NCBI GenBank assembly: GCA_964476585.1
Contig: CAYZBF010000001.1
Span: forward strand, 90,310-154,309
Direction of reading: 5' to 3'
DNA from: CAYZBF01 sp964476585
GTDB taxonomy: Bacteria; Hydrothermota; UBA3072
DNA: 64,000 nt
Shown: positions 8,304-17,652 of the stretch, in pieces
How the letters are laid out: each line of letters opens with the position of its first letter
Position numbering within the stretch: position 1 is the first letter of the stretch
Position numbers and translations under genes: made by a program
Notes under the pieces: generated by a model
What the model saw: only the letters and a program-made list of their open reading frames with translations
The model's database searches: none
Told to the model about the DNA's origin: nothing

Positions 8304-9277
8304 CTATCTTAGGAATCGAAACTTCCTGTGATGAAACAGGAATTGCCTTACTAACAAAAGGAACCATAATAGCTAATAAAGTATACTCTCAGGAGGTTCA
8401 TGCCAAATTCGGAGGAGTTGTCCCAGAGATTGCATCAAGAGAACACACGCAAAGATTGTTGCTCATGATAAAGGAAATTTTAAAAGAGACACGTCTTTCT
8501 CTTTCTGAAATAGATGCAGTAGCTGTAACCTATGGACCAGGGCTTCTTTGTTGTTTACTTGTAGGTTTAAATTTTGCTAAAGGTCTTTCTTTTTCACACA
8601 ATATTCCCATTATAGGTATCAACCATTTAGAGGCACATATCTATTCACCTTTCATCAGCCATAAGGAGTTCACTCCTCCATTCCTTTCCCTCCTGGCATC
8701 CGGAGGACATACTCAAATTACCAAAGTAAATGGACTAGGAGACTATGAGGTCCTCGGAAACACACTTGATGATGCCTGTGGCGAGGCCTTTGACAAAGTT
8801 TCAAAACTAATTGGGCTTGGATATCCTGGAGGTCCCGAGATAGAATCATGGGCAGCGAGAGGTGATGCTTTTGCTTTTAATTTTCCTGTTCCCAACCCTG
8901 AAGGGTTAAACTTCTCATACTCAGGATTAAAAACAAGTGTTCTCTATGCATATCAGGCGTTACCACAGGAAGAACGTATAAGGCAAATTCAAGACATAGC
9001 TGCTTCTTTTCAACGGGTAGCTATAGAATCACTTATTCTAAAATTAAAAAGAGCAATAGATGAAACAGGCATCAGATGCGTATCGGTGTCGGGCGGAGTA
9101 TCAGCCAACAAGCTCCTCAGTAAACGTCTAAGTGAACTGGATATTGAATGGGCTATCCCAGAAGTAGAATTTACAATGGATAATGGGGCTATGATAGCAT
9201 TCCTTGGATATAAATTATTTAAGAGAGGTATAAAATCAGACCTTAGCATCCGGGCAAACCCACGGCTTGGCCTTTAA
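8300..9277 (+). CDS. tsaD: tRNA N6-threonylcarbamoyladenosine transferase TsaD
   Basis: Catalytic subunit that moves the threonylcarbamoyl group to A37 of ANN-decoding tRNAs. ASKHA-fold landmarks: MTILGIETSCDETGIAL at the N-terminus, metal-binding HLEAH (109-113), LLASGGHTQI, LDDACGEAFDKV, and VSVSGGVSANKLL near the C-terminus with TMDNGAMIAF. Length 325 is typical. The start is GTG at 8300, overlapping the YbbR-like stop. Partners TsaB, TsaC and TsaE are outside the window. Confidence 0.95.
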   Translation: MTILGIETSCDETGIALLTKGTIIANKVYSQEVHAKFGGVVPEIASREHTQRLLLMIKEILKETRLSLSEIDAVAVTYGPGLLCCLLVGLNFAKGLSFSHNIPIIGINHLEAHIYSPFISHKEFTPPFLSLLASGGHTQITKVNGLGDYEVLGNTLDDACGEAFDKVSKLIGLGYPGGPEIESWAARGDAFAFNFPVPNPEGLNFSYSGLKTSVLYAYQALPQEERIRQIQDIAASFQRVAIESLILKLKRAIDETGIRCVSVSGGVSANKLLSKRLSELDIEWAIPEVEFTMDNGAMIAFLGYKLFKRGIKSDLSIRANPRLGL

Positions 9278-9330
9278 TTTCATATTGTTCCTTAATATAA
9301 GCAAAGAAGCAACGATACAAAGAAAATAAG

Positions 9331-9360
9331 TTAAATAGTTAAATGGTCAAATAGTTAATT
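9331..9360. repeat. Period-8 degenerate word array (AATAGTTA family)
   Basis: Units AAATAGTT, AAATGGTC and AAATAGTT follow each other at exactly 8-base steps (9333, 9341, 9349). The same word family recurs at 57184-57223. It lies in the spacer between tsaD and the O-antigen-ligase-like gene. Confidence 0.6.
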
Positions 9361-9429
9361 TGGGAAGGGAGGAAAAATCAATCATGACACAGTTGACTTA
9401 CCTCTATTGTCCGTTATTATCAAGTCAAT

Positions 9430-10611
9430 ATGGTGAACAAAAGATTCGAAAAAATCGCATTTTACTTTTTATTGGGGGCGCTTTTTTTTACGCCGATATC
9501 AGCATATATATCTATCCCCTTAATGATCTTTTCTTTGTTCTTTTTTCTGTTTTCCAGAAAGACCTTTTCTTTAAATTTACTGGATAAGTTTCAGCTCGCG
9601 CTCCTTGGAGCGGTATTACTATCCTCAATATTTGCAGTAAATAAAATTCATAGTTTTTATGCAGGTTCTGCCTTCATAGCTTATCTTCTTGCCTTTTTCC
9701 TGGCAAAGGGACTTTTTGACACAGAGGAGAAGTTGGAAAGTTTAGTGAAAGTCCTGGGAATACTTGTTTTAACTGTATCAATCATTGGAATATCCCAGTA
9801 TTTTACTAATTTCTCTTTTGTAATAAAAGGCATCCCTGTTGTTACTCCAATGGATAAAAATGGAAGGATAGCTTCCATATGCTATAATACGCTTATACTG
9901 GCATCCTTCCTCGGCTTTAGTCTGCCAATACTTATTGCATTCTTTATTAAGGGAAAGAATCGAATATTCTTTGGATGTTCATCAATAGCAGGGTTTTTAG
10001 CTTTCCTTTTAACTTTCGGAAGAGGACCAACTATAGGACTTATTGGAGCGTTATTCTTATTTTTTCTTTTGTTAAGAAAACGGGCAGTTGCAATACTTAC
10101 ATTACTTATATCTATTGGATTGGTTTTATCTATTAGCCCACTTAGAATGCGATTTATTCAAACTTTTAGTTGTAATAATGATTTTTCAAGAATCATAGCG
10201 TTTCATGCTGGAATAAAGATGTGGAGTGACAACTCAATCTTAACAGGTGTCGGAATACATAACTTCTATTTGCTTTTTGAGAAATATGCATTACCGGGCT
10301 ACTCAAGAGGTCCTCATTATATACACTCCATGTACCTTAATTTCCTCGTGGATGCTGGCATAATTGGATTTTTGTCTCTTATAACTGTATTGCTGGCAAC
10401 CGTAGAATGGGCCCGTAAAAAATACAAAAGATTAAAAGACAAGAGTTCAAAGAAATGGATGCTTGCGGGACTGTTTGCTTCCTTCTCAGGTCTACTTATA
10501 CACAATTTTGTAGATAATACTATCTATGTTGTGGGACTTGGAATACTTTTCTGGATGGGAATGGGAATAGTAAGCTCGATCGATTCGAACTTAATTCATA
10601 ATAAGACTTAA
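9430..10611 (+). CDS. O-antigen ligase / polymerase-like membrane protein
   Basis: 393 residues with about 10-12 transmembrane helices throughout. The Wzy/WaaL (O-antigen_lig) pattern is visible: the cytoplasm-proximal LTFGRGPTIGLIGALFLFFLL (GR..W-like helix), followed by the large extracytoplasmic loop SRIIAFHAGIKMWSDNSILTGVGIHNFYLLF and PHYIHSMYLNFLVDAGIIGFL, with the conserved G(V)GxxNF and H(N/S)xYL(xx)L motifs. Such proteins transfer or polymerise glycans on the periplasmic face. No other glycan genes are adjacent. The ATG at 9430 has no clear ribosome-binding site. Confidence 0.8.
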   Translation: MVNKRFEKIAFYFLLGALFFTPISAYISIPLMIFSLFFFLFSRKTFSLNLLDKFQLALLGAVLLSSIFAVNKIHSFYAGSAFIAYLLAFFLAKGLFDTEEKLESLVKVLGILVLTVSIIGISQYFTNFSFVIKGIPVVTPMDKNGRIASICYNTLILASFLGFSLPILIAFFIKGKNRIFFGCSSIAGFLAFLLTFGRGPTIGLIGALFLFFLLLRKRAVAILTLLISIGLVLSISPLRMRFIQTFSCNNDFSRIIAFHAGIKMWSDNSILTGVGIHNFYLLFEKYALPGYSRGPHYIHSMYLNFLVDAGIIGFLSLITVLLATVEWARKKYKRLKDKSSKKWMLAGLFASFSGLLIHNFVDNTIYVVGLGILFWMGMGIVSSIDSNLIHNKT

Positions 10612-10639
10612 AATTACCACAAAGGTGGTCGAATCGATC
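10578..10639. repeat. 11-bp inverted repeat around the end of the O-antigen-ligase-like gene
   Basis: GATCGATTCGA (10578-10588, inside the gene) is the exact complement of TCGAATCGATC (10629-10639, after the stop). A smaller hairpin ACCAC/GTGGT lies inside. There is no U-tract, so it is not a classical terminator; it may be an mRNA 3'-end structure or a protein-binding palindrome. Confidence 0.55.
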
Positions 10640-10656
10640 AATTGAAAAATGTTCAC

Positions 10657-10704
10657 CCCATGTAATAGAAAAGACAACAGGTGTGAGATATCTATTACAC
10701 TGGG
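10657..10704. repeat. Solitary TGTAATAG hairpin
   Basis: CCCA plus TGTAATAGA (10657-10669) pairs with TCTATTACA, a bulged C, and TGGG (10691-10704): 13 base pairs around a 21-base loop. The arm words TGTAAT and CTATTACA and the outer CCCA/TGGG are the same as in the hairpin array at the right end of the window. Confidence 0.6.
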
Positions 10705-10739
10705 CAAGAATTGAAAATTCAAAAATGGCCGAAGACGGA

Positions 10740-10915
10740 AGTCAGGGTTTAGGGTTCAGGATTTAAGAGTTGGAAACTAAAGCTATAAAAACGGGTTAAA
10801 TCCTTTCCTTTCTTAACTAAATCCCAATCCCTAAATCCTAACCCCTATTATTCTTTGCATTTTTCATTCTTCATTTTGCATTAATAACACTCTAATCCCT
10901 AATCCTAAACACTAA
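10740..10915. repeat. Period-7 word arrays arranged as a fold-back pair
   Basis: From 10740, units AGTCAGG, GTTTAGG, GTTCAGG and ATTTAAG step by 7. From about 10796 the opposite-strand words appear (AAATCCC, AATCCCT, AATCCTA). A third word set TTTGCAT/TTTTCAT also steps by 7 (10853-10880), then CTAATCC words (10890-10905). The first and second sets are complementary, so the spacer folds back on itself. No gene seen in this 293-base spacer before uvrA. Confidence 0.6.
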
Positions 10916-13667
10916 GTACTTCTCTAAGGAATTGCCCGGTATAGGATTTTGCAACTTTTGCGATATCTTCAGGTGTTCCCGTAGCAACTATTTCTCCACC
11001 TTCCTCCCCTCCCTCAGGACCAAGATCGATAACCCAATCAGCATGTTTAATAACATCAAGGTTATGTTCTATTACGACTACAGTATTCCCCATATTCACA
11101 AGACAATTAAGGACTTCAAGCAGGAGACGTATATCATAAGCATGTAATCCTGTAGTGGGCTCATCGAGAAGATAAAGTGTATCACCAGTTGCAACCTTTG
11201 ATAGCTCTTTCGCAAGTTTTATCCTCTGCGCCTCTCCACCTGAGAGTGTAGTCGCTGGCTGACCGAGTTTTATATAGCCAAGTCCTACTTCCTTTAATAA
11301 CTTTAGTTTCCTGTTAGCCTGCGGGAGCTCGTTAAAGAACTCATATGCTTCATCAACGGTCATATCAAGAACGTCAGCAATGTTCTTATCCTTATACTCT
11401 ACCTCAAGGGTTTCCTTTTTATATCTAGCTCCTTTACATACTTCACATGTTACATACACATCTGGAAGAAAATGCATCTCAATCTTTTTCATACCTTCTC
11501 CCCTACATGCCTCACATCGTCCCCCCTCAACGTTAAAAGAAAATCTGCCTTTATTAAAACCTCTTACCCGCGACTCCGGCAGCTCGGCGAAAAATTCCCT
11601 AATAGGCGTGAATGTTCCAGTATAGGTTGCGGGATTTGACCTTGGGGTTCTACCTATTGGACTCTGATCAATATTTATCACCTTATCAATATTCTCTATA
11701 CCAAGAATCGTGGTATACTTTAGAGGTAGATATCTGGAGCCATGGAATTTCCTCGCCAGAGCACGGAACAATATGTCAATTAGAAGTGTACTCTTTCCTG
11801 ACCCGGATACACCTGTAAGACATACAAAGCGGTTTAAGGGAATATTAACGTCAATCTTTTTTAGATTGTTACCAGCAGCTCCCATGATTCTTAAACTCTT
11901 TCCGCTGTCATTTCTTCTCCTTTTGGGTATGGGAATAGATTCTCTCCCTGAAAGGTATTTTCCTGTTATAGACGCACTCTCTTTATAAAGCTCTTTTGGT
12001 TTACCTGTAAAGACCACCTCCCCACCCTTAACGCCTGCCCCAGGACCAAGATCTATCACCCAATCTGATGCCATTATACTCTTCGGGTCATGTTCAACCA
12101 TAATCACCGTATTCCCAATATCCCGAAGGGACTTTAGCGTGTCAAGCAATCTCAGAATATCTCTTTCGTGAAGACCAATGGTGGGCTCATCAAGGATGTA
12201 GATGATGCCCATAAGTCCTGACCCGATTTGAGTTGCTAGGTGGACCCTCTGGGCTTCGCCTCCTGCAAGCGTTTTTGTAGGTCTATCAAGCGTAAGATAA
12301 TCTACACCTACATCTTCAAGGAAACAAAGCCGATGCAGCATCTCGTTTACCAAATCCGAAGCAATTTCCTGTCTATGATCAGGGAATCTAAGAGTTTCCA
12401 AGAAAGACTTTGCCTGGGTAATATTCATCTGTACCACTTGATGTATATTTTTACCCTTAATTTTCACGCTTAAAGCTTCTTTCCGCAAGCGGGCTCCCTT
12501 ACATTCAACACAGGGTTGAACAACCATATACTTCTCTATCTCGCTTCTTATCCAGTCTGACTCAGTCTCTTCGTATCGACGGTTCAGGTAGGGTATAATT
12601 CCTTCCCAAAATCCCTTACCATAAAGGATTATTTCTTTCTCAACTTCTGTAAGTTCTCTCCAGGATTTTTCTATATTAACATCATACACACGGCTTATCC
12701 TTTCAATTTGCCTGAATAATCTTCCTCTGGGTTCTCCAACGGGAGCTATTGCTCCTTCCAGTACGGAAAGATTTCCATTAAAGATAATAACTTCGGGGTC
12801 TACTTCCATTTCCGTTCCAATTCCCTGACAGCGCTTACATGCACCATAAGGGGAATTGAAGGAAAAGAGACGAGGAGAAATTTCTGGATAACTGATGCCA
12901 CAGTGGGGGCAAGCGAACTTTGTTGAAAATATTTCCTCTGCTTCCTCTACATCAACATTTTTTACTTTAATAAGACCACCAGTTTCATCTAATGCTGCTT
13001 CTACCGAATCTGTTATCCTGCTCCTTATCTCTTTATTCGTTTTTATTCTGTCTACAACGATTTCGATATCATGCTTTTTGTTTTTATCGAGTTCCGGTAC
13101 ATTCTCTACCTCCGTCATCTCACCATCTACAGCCACTCTCACATAACCCTTCTCTCCTATCTTCTTAAATTCTTGCACAAATGTGCCCTTTTCCCCGCGA
13201 ACAATCGGAGCCAGTATAAGCAGTCGGGAATCTCTAGGATACTTTAGAATTTGATCAACTATTTCATCAACTGTCTGGGATGTAATTCTCCTTCCACAAT
13301 TATAGCAATATGGTGTTCCAACCCGTGCAAAGAGAACACGGAGATAATCATAAATTTCTGTGACCGTGGCCACAGTGGACCTGGGATTCTTTGACAATTT
13401 CCTTTGTTCAATTGATATAGTGGGAGAGAGATTTGTGATAGATTCCACATCCGGTTTATCCATAACGCCGAGGAACTGTCTAGCGTAAGCGGATAATGAT
13501 TCAGCATAGCGACGCTGTCCTTCAGCAAATATCGTATCAAAAGCCAAAGAGGATTTACCAGACCCGGAAACACCTGTGATGATAACCATCTTATCACGGG
13601 GTATCTCAAGATCAATATTCTTTAGATTATGAACAGAAGCACCTTTAATCTTGATATTCTTACTCAT
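10905..13667 (-). CDS. uvrA: UvrABC excision nuclease subunit A
   Basis: DNA damage recognition ATPase of nucleotide excision repair. 920 residues with two ABC ATPase halves: Walker A GVSGSGKSS near residue 33 and GVSGSGKST near 640; signature motifs LAGGEAQR and LSGGEAQRIKLAKEL; Walker B ILDEPTIGLH and LLDEPTTGLH. Zinc-binding cysteine pairs CYNCG, CPHCG ... CKRCQG and CEACRGEG ... CEVCKG are all present. Length is normal. Starts at ATG 13667, 77 bases after the helicase gene, which together make a small DNA-repair unit. Confidence 0.97.
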   Translation of the reverse strand: MSKNIKIKGASVHNLKNIDLEIPRDKMVIITGVSGSGKSSLAFDTIFAEGQRRYAESLSAYARQFLGVMDKPDVESITNLSPTISIEQRKLSKNPRSTVATVTEIYDYLRVLFARVGTPYCYNCGRRITSQTVDEIVDQILKYPRDSRLLILAPIVRGEKGTFVQEFKKIGEKGYVRVAVDGEMTEVENVPELDKNKKHDIEIVVDRIKTNKEIRSRITDSVEAALDETGGLIKVKNVDVEEAEEIFSTKFACPHCGISYPEISPRLFSFNSPYGACKRCQGIGTEMEVDPEVIIFNGNLSVLEGAIAPVGEPRGRLFRQIERISRVYDVNIEKSWRELTEVEKEIILYGKGFWEGIIPYLNRRYEETESDWIRSEIEKYMVVQPCVECKGARLRKEALSVKIKGKNIHQVVQMNITQAKSFLETLRFPDHRQEIASDLVNEMLHRLCFLEDVGVDYLTLDRPTKTLAGGEAQRVHLATQIGSGLMGIIYILDEPTIGLHERDILRLLDTLKSLRDIGNTVIMVEHDPKSIMASDWVIDLGPGAGVKGGEVVFTGKPKELYKESASITGKYLSGRESIPIPKRRRNDSGKSLRIMGAAGNNLKKIDVNIPLNRFVCLTGVSGSGKSTLLIDILFRALARKFHGSRYLPLKYTTILGIENIDKVINIDQSPIGRTPRSNPATYTGTFTPIREFFAELPESRVRGFNKGRFSFNVEGGRCEACRGEGMKKIEMHFLPDVYVTCEVCKGARYKKETLEVEYKDKNIADVLDMTVDEAYEFFNELPQANRKLKLLKEVGLGYIKLGQPATTLSGGEAQRIKLAKELSKVATGDTLYLLDEPTTGLHAYDIRLLLEVLNCLVNMGNTVVVIEHNLDVIKHADWVIDLGPEGGEEGGEIVATGTPEDIAKVAKSYTGQFLREVLSV

Positions 13668-13744
13668 ATTCCGATATAATTCTTACCCTTCTTTATCAAT
13701 ATCTATGTTGGTAAGTCTTGCGAGATGCCTTATATCAATCTTTC

Positions 13745-15796
13745 TCACTTGAAAAAACTCCTCTTAATCTTCTTTTGCATACCCCCAAAGGATATAAGCA
13801 GCTTATCACCATCAACTACATTAAGAATCTTTCCCCTACCCCAGATTGGATGCTCCACCCATCCTTCATCAAAACTCTCTTTACTAATCCCTCTCTCCCT
13901 GTCCTCTTTTGGAATCCAATCTAACCCCTCCACATCCTCGGTTGACAATTCAAAGAGGAATTGCGAAGGTATTAGCATTCTAGAACTTCCCCATCCTATC
14001 CCTCGTTTCTTGAAATATGAAAGGTAAACCTTCTCCTTTGATCTGGTTAAACCTACATAAAACAAGCGCCTTTCCTCTTCAATAGTTCCATCTTTAATGC
14101 TTCTGTAGTGTGGCAGAACTTCTTCAGATAGACCAGCAATAAAAACTACTGGAAATTCTAAACCTTTTGTATTATGTAGAGTCATCAAGTTTACACTATC
14201 ATCTCTGCTCCATTCATCTATACCAGTCTTTAATCCCACCTCGGTTAGGTACTCCTCTGGCAGGAACTTTCCCTCTCTCTCTGCAAACACCATAACCGTT
14301 GATAGCAATTCGTGAATGTTCTCAATCCTGGAATCCGCTTCTACTGTATCCTCCTCTTCCAATAGACGAATATATCCTGTTTTATCGATAATATTTTCCA
14401 AAAGATCATCCACTCTTTCAATCCTGTCAAGGGAAGATATGAGACTTACAAAGTCCGAAAGAATCGAATCATCTCTTGCAATTTCTTTCGTGGCTTCCCA
14501 TAGAGTAATGTGTTTCTCTCTTGCATAATTTTCTATTCTATTCTTTCTCGTTCTTCCTATCCCCCTTCGAGGAGTATTGAGTATCCTGCTCAAGGATATT
14601 GAATCCTTTTTATTGGTAACGAATTGAATGTACGCAAGAAGGTCCTTTATCTCCTTTCTCTGATAGAAACGAACCCCTCCTATAATGTTGTATTCAATAC
14701 CTTCTTTTAAGAGTTCATCCTCTATAGCCCTTGACTGAGCGTTAGTCCTATAGGCAATCAGGATATCTTTTTTCTTATGATTTAATAATTCCCTCTTCAG
14801 AAATTTTATCAGATTCCGAGCTTCACTATTTTCATCAAGACCTTTAAATAGTGTCAATTTACTACCTTCACTCTTCGATGTCCATAACGTCTTGCCTTTT
14901 CTCTCTTCGTTGTGCTTAACTACAGAAGATGCAGCTCTTAGAATCCTTCGGGTAGACCTATAGTTCCTCTCAAGTCTATATATCTTGCAATCAGGGAAAT
15001 CTTCTTCAAAATCAAGTATATTATTGATATCTGCACCCCTGAATCCATATATTGACTGATCATCATCTCCAACAACAAATAAATCTCTGTTTCCTTTTGA
15101 TAAACTTTTGAGTATCATATACTGTGCATGATTGGTATCCTGATATTCATCAACAAGTTTATGTGTAAAACGACAATCAAGTTCCTTTCGAATACTTTTA
15201 TTATCTTTAAGTAAATTATAAGTGTAAAAAAGGAGATCGTCAAAATCCATTGCATCATTCAGAAGCAGTCTCTTCTGGTATTCTATATACAACTCCTTGA
15301 TTCTTAACTGCTTATACCCTAATGGTTCGAATTCCTGCTCATCAATCAATCTATTCTTTAGATTTGATATCGCCCGTTGGATGTAACGAGGCGCGAGTTC
15401 CTTCTCTCGAATGCCTACATTACTCATTATCCTTTTAATCAAATTTCTTTGATCCTGTTCATCATAAATTACAAAATTCCTAGAATAAGGCATTGCCTCA
15501 GAATATTCTCTTAGTATACGAGCACACATCGAATGGAATGTTCCCATCCATAATCCTTTGATTTGTGTGGAAATTAACTGATAAAGTCTTTCCCTCATTT
15601 CATCTGCAGCTTTATTTGTGAAGGTAACAGCGAGAATACGGGAGGGGGAGACGTTCTTATGGCGTATTAGATAAGCAATTCTATAGGTAATCACCCTTGT
15701 CTTCCCACTACCTGCTCCTGCAAGAACTAATGCAGGTCCTCCCTCGTGTCTTACAGATTGTATTTGTTCCTCGTTAAGGTCTTTTAAAATATCCAA
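13745..15796 (-). CDS. pcrA: ATP-dependent DNA helicase, UvrD/PcrA type
   Basis: Superfamily 1A 3'-5' helicase for repair and replication restart. Seen: Q motif region LNEEQIQSVRH, Walker A AGAGSGKT (26-33), AVTFTNKAADEMRERL (Ia), DEYQDTNHAQ (II), VVGDDDQSIYGFRGA (III), LERNYRST (IV), LMTLHNTKGLEFPVVF (V) and VGLTRSKEKVYL (VI). At 683 residues it is slightly shorter than typical PcrA (about 720). The C-terminal part keeps a Tudor-like VEHPIWGRGKILNVVDGDKLLISF. The start is TTG (15796) with no ribosome-binding site, placed just after a strong GC hairpin, which hints at controlled translation. Confidence 0.93.
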   Translation of the reverse strand: MDILKDLNEEQIQSVRHEGGPALVLAGAGSGKTRVITYRIAYLIRHKNVSPSRILAVTFTNKAADEMRERLYQLISTQIKGLWMGTFHSMCARILREYSEAMPYSRNFVIYDEQDQRNLIKRIMSNVGIREKELAPRYIQRAISNLKNRLIDEQEFEPLGYKQLRIKELYIEYQKRLLLNDAMDFDDLLFYTYNLLKDNKSIRKELDCRFTHKLVDEYQDTNHAQYMILKSLSKGNRDLFVVGDDDQSIYGFRGADINNILDFEEDFPDCKIYRLERNYRSTRRILRAASSVVKHNEERKGKTLWTSKSEGSKLTLFKGLDENSEARNLIKFLKRELLNHKKKDILIAYRTNAQSRAIEDELLKEGIEYNIIGGVRFYQRKEIKDLLAYIQFVTNKKDSISLSRILNTPRRGIGRTRKNRIENYAREKHITLWEATKEIARDDSILSDFVSLISSLDRIERVDDLLENIIDKTGYIRLLEEEDTVEADSRIENIHELLSTVMVFAEREGKFLPEEYLTEVGLKTGIDEWSRDDSVNLMTLHNTKGLEFPVVFIAGLSEEVLPHYRSIKDGTIEEERRLFYVGLTRSKEKVYLSYFKKRGIGWGSSRMLIPSQFLFELSTEDVEGLDWIPKEDRERGISKESFDEGWVEHPIWGRGKILNVVDGDKLLISFGGMQKKIKRSFFK

Positions 15797-15811
15797 GAGA
15801 GATAAATAACA

Positions 15812-15831
15812 GGGGTGGGGAGTCCCACCCC
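15812..15831 (-). terminator. GC-rich hairpin between the OmpA gene and the helicase
   Basis: GGGGTGGG and CCCACCCC form an 8-bp stem with a 4-base loop, 10 bases past the OmpA stop (read on the minus strand) and 16 bases before the helicase TTG start. On the minus strand it is followed by TGTTATTT, a weak T-rich tract. It may be a terminator or attenuator for the OmpA gene, or a block on helicase translation. Confidence 0.5.
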
Positions 15832-15840
15832 ATAACTTTT

Positions 15841-17652
15841 CTACTCAGAGATAACCGTAAATTCAATCCTTCTGTTCTGCGCTCTTCCTTCCCTAGTTGT
15901 ATTTGGTGCTATGGGCGTTGATTCGCCATACCCTCTTGCAACAAGACGTAAAGGATCGATCCCCTGTTGAATGAGATATTGTCTTACTGACTGTGCCCTG
16001 GCTTCTGATAGTCTAAGGTTATAGGATGCAGAACCCACTGCATCGCTATGTCCTCCTATTTCTATCTTAGCATCCTTGTTTGCTTTTAGAACCTCTATCA
16101 CCTTATCCAGGATAGAATATGCATCGGGTGTTATAGTAGCCTTACCAGAAGCGAAATTAACACCCCTTAAAACCAATTTCTTCTTCTCTTCCAGTTTTTC
16201 CAACAACTGGATATTAATTACAGTGGTTTCTCCATCATTTATCTCGATCGGGAAGGTCTTAGGAAGGTACCCGTAAGAGGATACCCTAACGTTATATGTT
16301 CCTGCCGGTAATTCTGCCATAAATATCCCTTTCAGGGAATCCGAATCTATTGATTTTAGTTTGGTTCCGAGGAACTCAATGTGAGCAGATAAAGGAGTTT
16401 TTTCACGATATGAACTCACAGTACCAGTAAAAGTTCCCTTTGGCTCTACTTTCTTCCGAATCACTGTGTTTATATTTACTTCTGAACCAGGTTTTACAGT
16501 TACAGAAGCCTCTCTAGGAACATATCCCTCCTTGAATATCCTCAAATGATAGACACCTGGTGGTAGTGGAATACTAACATTCCCATCATCACCCATTTCA
16601 AACACCCCCAGTGTGGTATCGCGAAAACTCGCCATAGCATCAATGGGCTCATCTGTTTCTATATCATTCACTGTTAATACTATAACACCCTCTTTAGGTT
16701 TTTCCTCTTTCTTTGAAGGAATGAGAGCACCTCTTGCGGCAAAACCAACCTTGAATCTCCATTTACCCATGTCGTCTATTCTGCTTGTGATCTGTCCATC
16801 TCCTTCCCAATCAGGAACAAAATCCACCTCTTCATTCAGAAGATAGTCTACACCAATATCAAAATTAAAGTTATCAGAGCTAATAAACCTTAGGCCAAAA
16901 CCCACTACTGTTGTGTCAACGCCATCATCTACTGGACTGGTACCTCTTGTCTCCAGAATAAAACGCGTATATTTCCCGGCTGCGATTTCAATCCCAACCC
17001 CCCACTTGATTAAATTCTTCCTTTCTACCTGGAGAAAATATACAGGGTCCGGAAGCGAATATTCTGGTGTATCATATCTCTCTCCACGAAACTCATAACC
17101 TCCGTTAATATGGAGAAAGAGCGGATAGACCTCAATGTCACTTAATAAATCAAGAGAGATATCCAACTTGTGTTTTAAGGTTGGCTCAAAGTGCTGATTA
17201 ACACAGAGTGAATCATCCTTGCTGGAATGGAAAGGTGAGACATCAGCTCCAATATTACCGCCCACCAACCAGTTTAAAGAACTCTCTTTACCCCCTATTA
17301 AGGGAAAATAGAATTTCAATCCTCCGTATATATCTTTATCACCAAACGCGTACTCATCTGCCGGCTCAAAAAATCCTCCCCTCTGTTCCAACTTTCCATA
17401 AATAGTAGTACCCAGATAGAACTCTATGTAGTCTACGACGCCATAGGTAATGCCTATTTGGGAAAATGTAATATGATGAGATTTTGTAAAATCTCCTAAA
17501 GTGTCTTGCGGGTAGGAATGTTGAGCGTATAACAAATTCATATTAAAAGATAGGTTCGCCATTGGAAGTGTCCTTGCCGAGTAAAGATTGAGCGTCCCAC
17601 TCCCTCCACAAAATGAAGAATATCCGATAAATAGATATAAAAGTAAGGGCAT
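15841..17652 (-). CDS. OmpA-family outer-membrane protein with PEGA-like repeats
   Basis: 603 residues. Signal peptide (about 1-16), then a beta-barrel (about 20-305) rich in aromatic strands. Two or three PEGA/carboxypeptidase-regulatory-like modules follow (IVLTVNDIETDEPIDAMAS ... GVYHLRIFKEGYVP; GTFTGTVSSYREKTPLSAHI ... GTYNVRVSSYGYLP). The C-terminal OmpA domain (about 490-600) has GHSDAVGSASYNLRLSEARA and GYGESTPIAPNTTREGRAQNRRIEF, which binds peptidoglycan. It anchors the outer membrane to the wall. It starts one base after the stop of the cyclic-nucleotide-binding gene, so the two form an operon. Confidence 0.88.
   Translation of the reverse strand: MPLLLYLFIGYSSFCGGSGTLNLYSARTLPMANLSFNMNLLYAQHSYPQDTLGDFTKSHHITFSQIGITYGVVDYIEFYLGTTIYGKLEQRGGFFEPADEYAFGDKDIYGGLKFYFPLIGGKESSLNWLVGGNIGADVSPFHSSKDDSLCVNQHFEPTLKHKLDISLDLLSDIEVYPLFLHINGGYEFRGERYDTPEYSLPDPVYFLQVERKNLIKWGVGIEIAAGKYTRFILETRGTSPVDDGVDTTVVGFGLRFISSDNFNFDIGVDYLLNEEVDFVPDWEGDGQITSRIDDMGKWRFKVGFAARGALIPSKKEEKPKEGVIVLTVNDIETDEPIDAMASFRDTTLGVFEMGDDGNVSIPLPPGVYHLRIFKEGYVPREASVTVKPGSEVNINTVIRKKVEPKGTFTGTVSSYREKTPLSAHIEFLGTKLKSIDSDSLKGIFMAELPAGTYNVRVSSYGYLPKTFPIEINDGETTVINIQLLEKLEEKKKLVLRGVNFASGKATITPDAYSILDKVIEVLKANKDAKIEIGGHSDAVGSASYNLRLSEARAQSVRQYLIQQGIDPLRLVARGYGESTPIAPNTTREGRAQNRRIEFTVISE

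Noticed and set aside
13259..13615. 118-codon minus-strand frame inside uvrA
   Set aside because: Shadow of uvrA in another frame, with no site or similarity.
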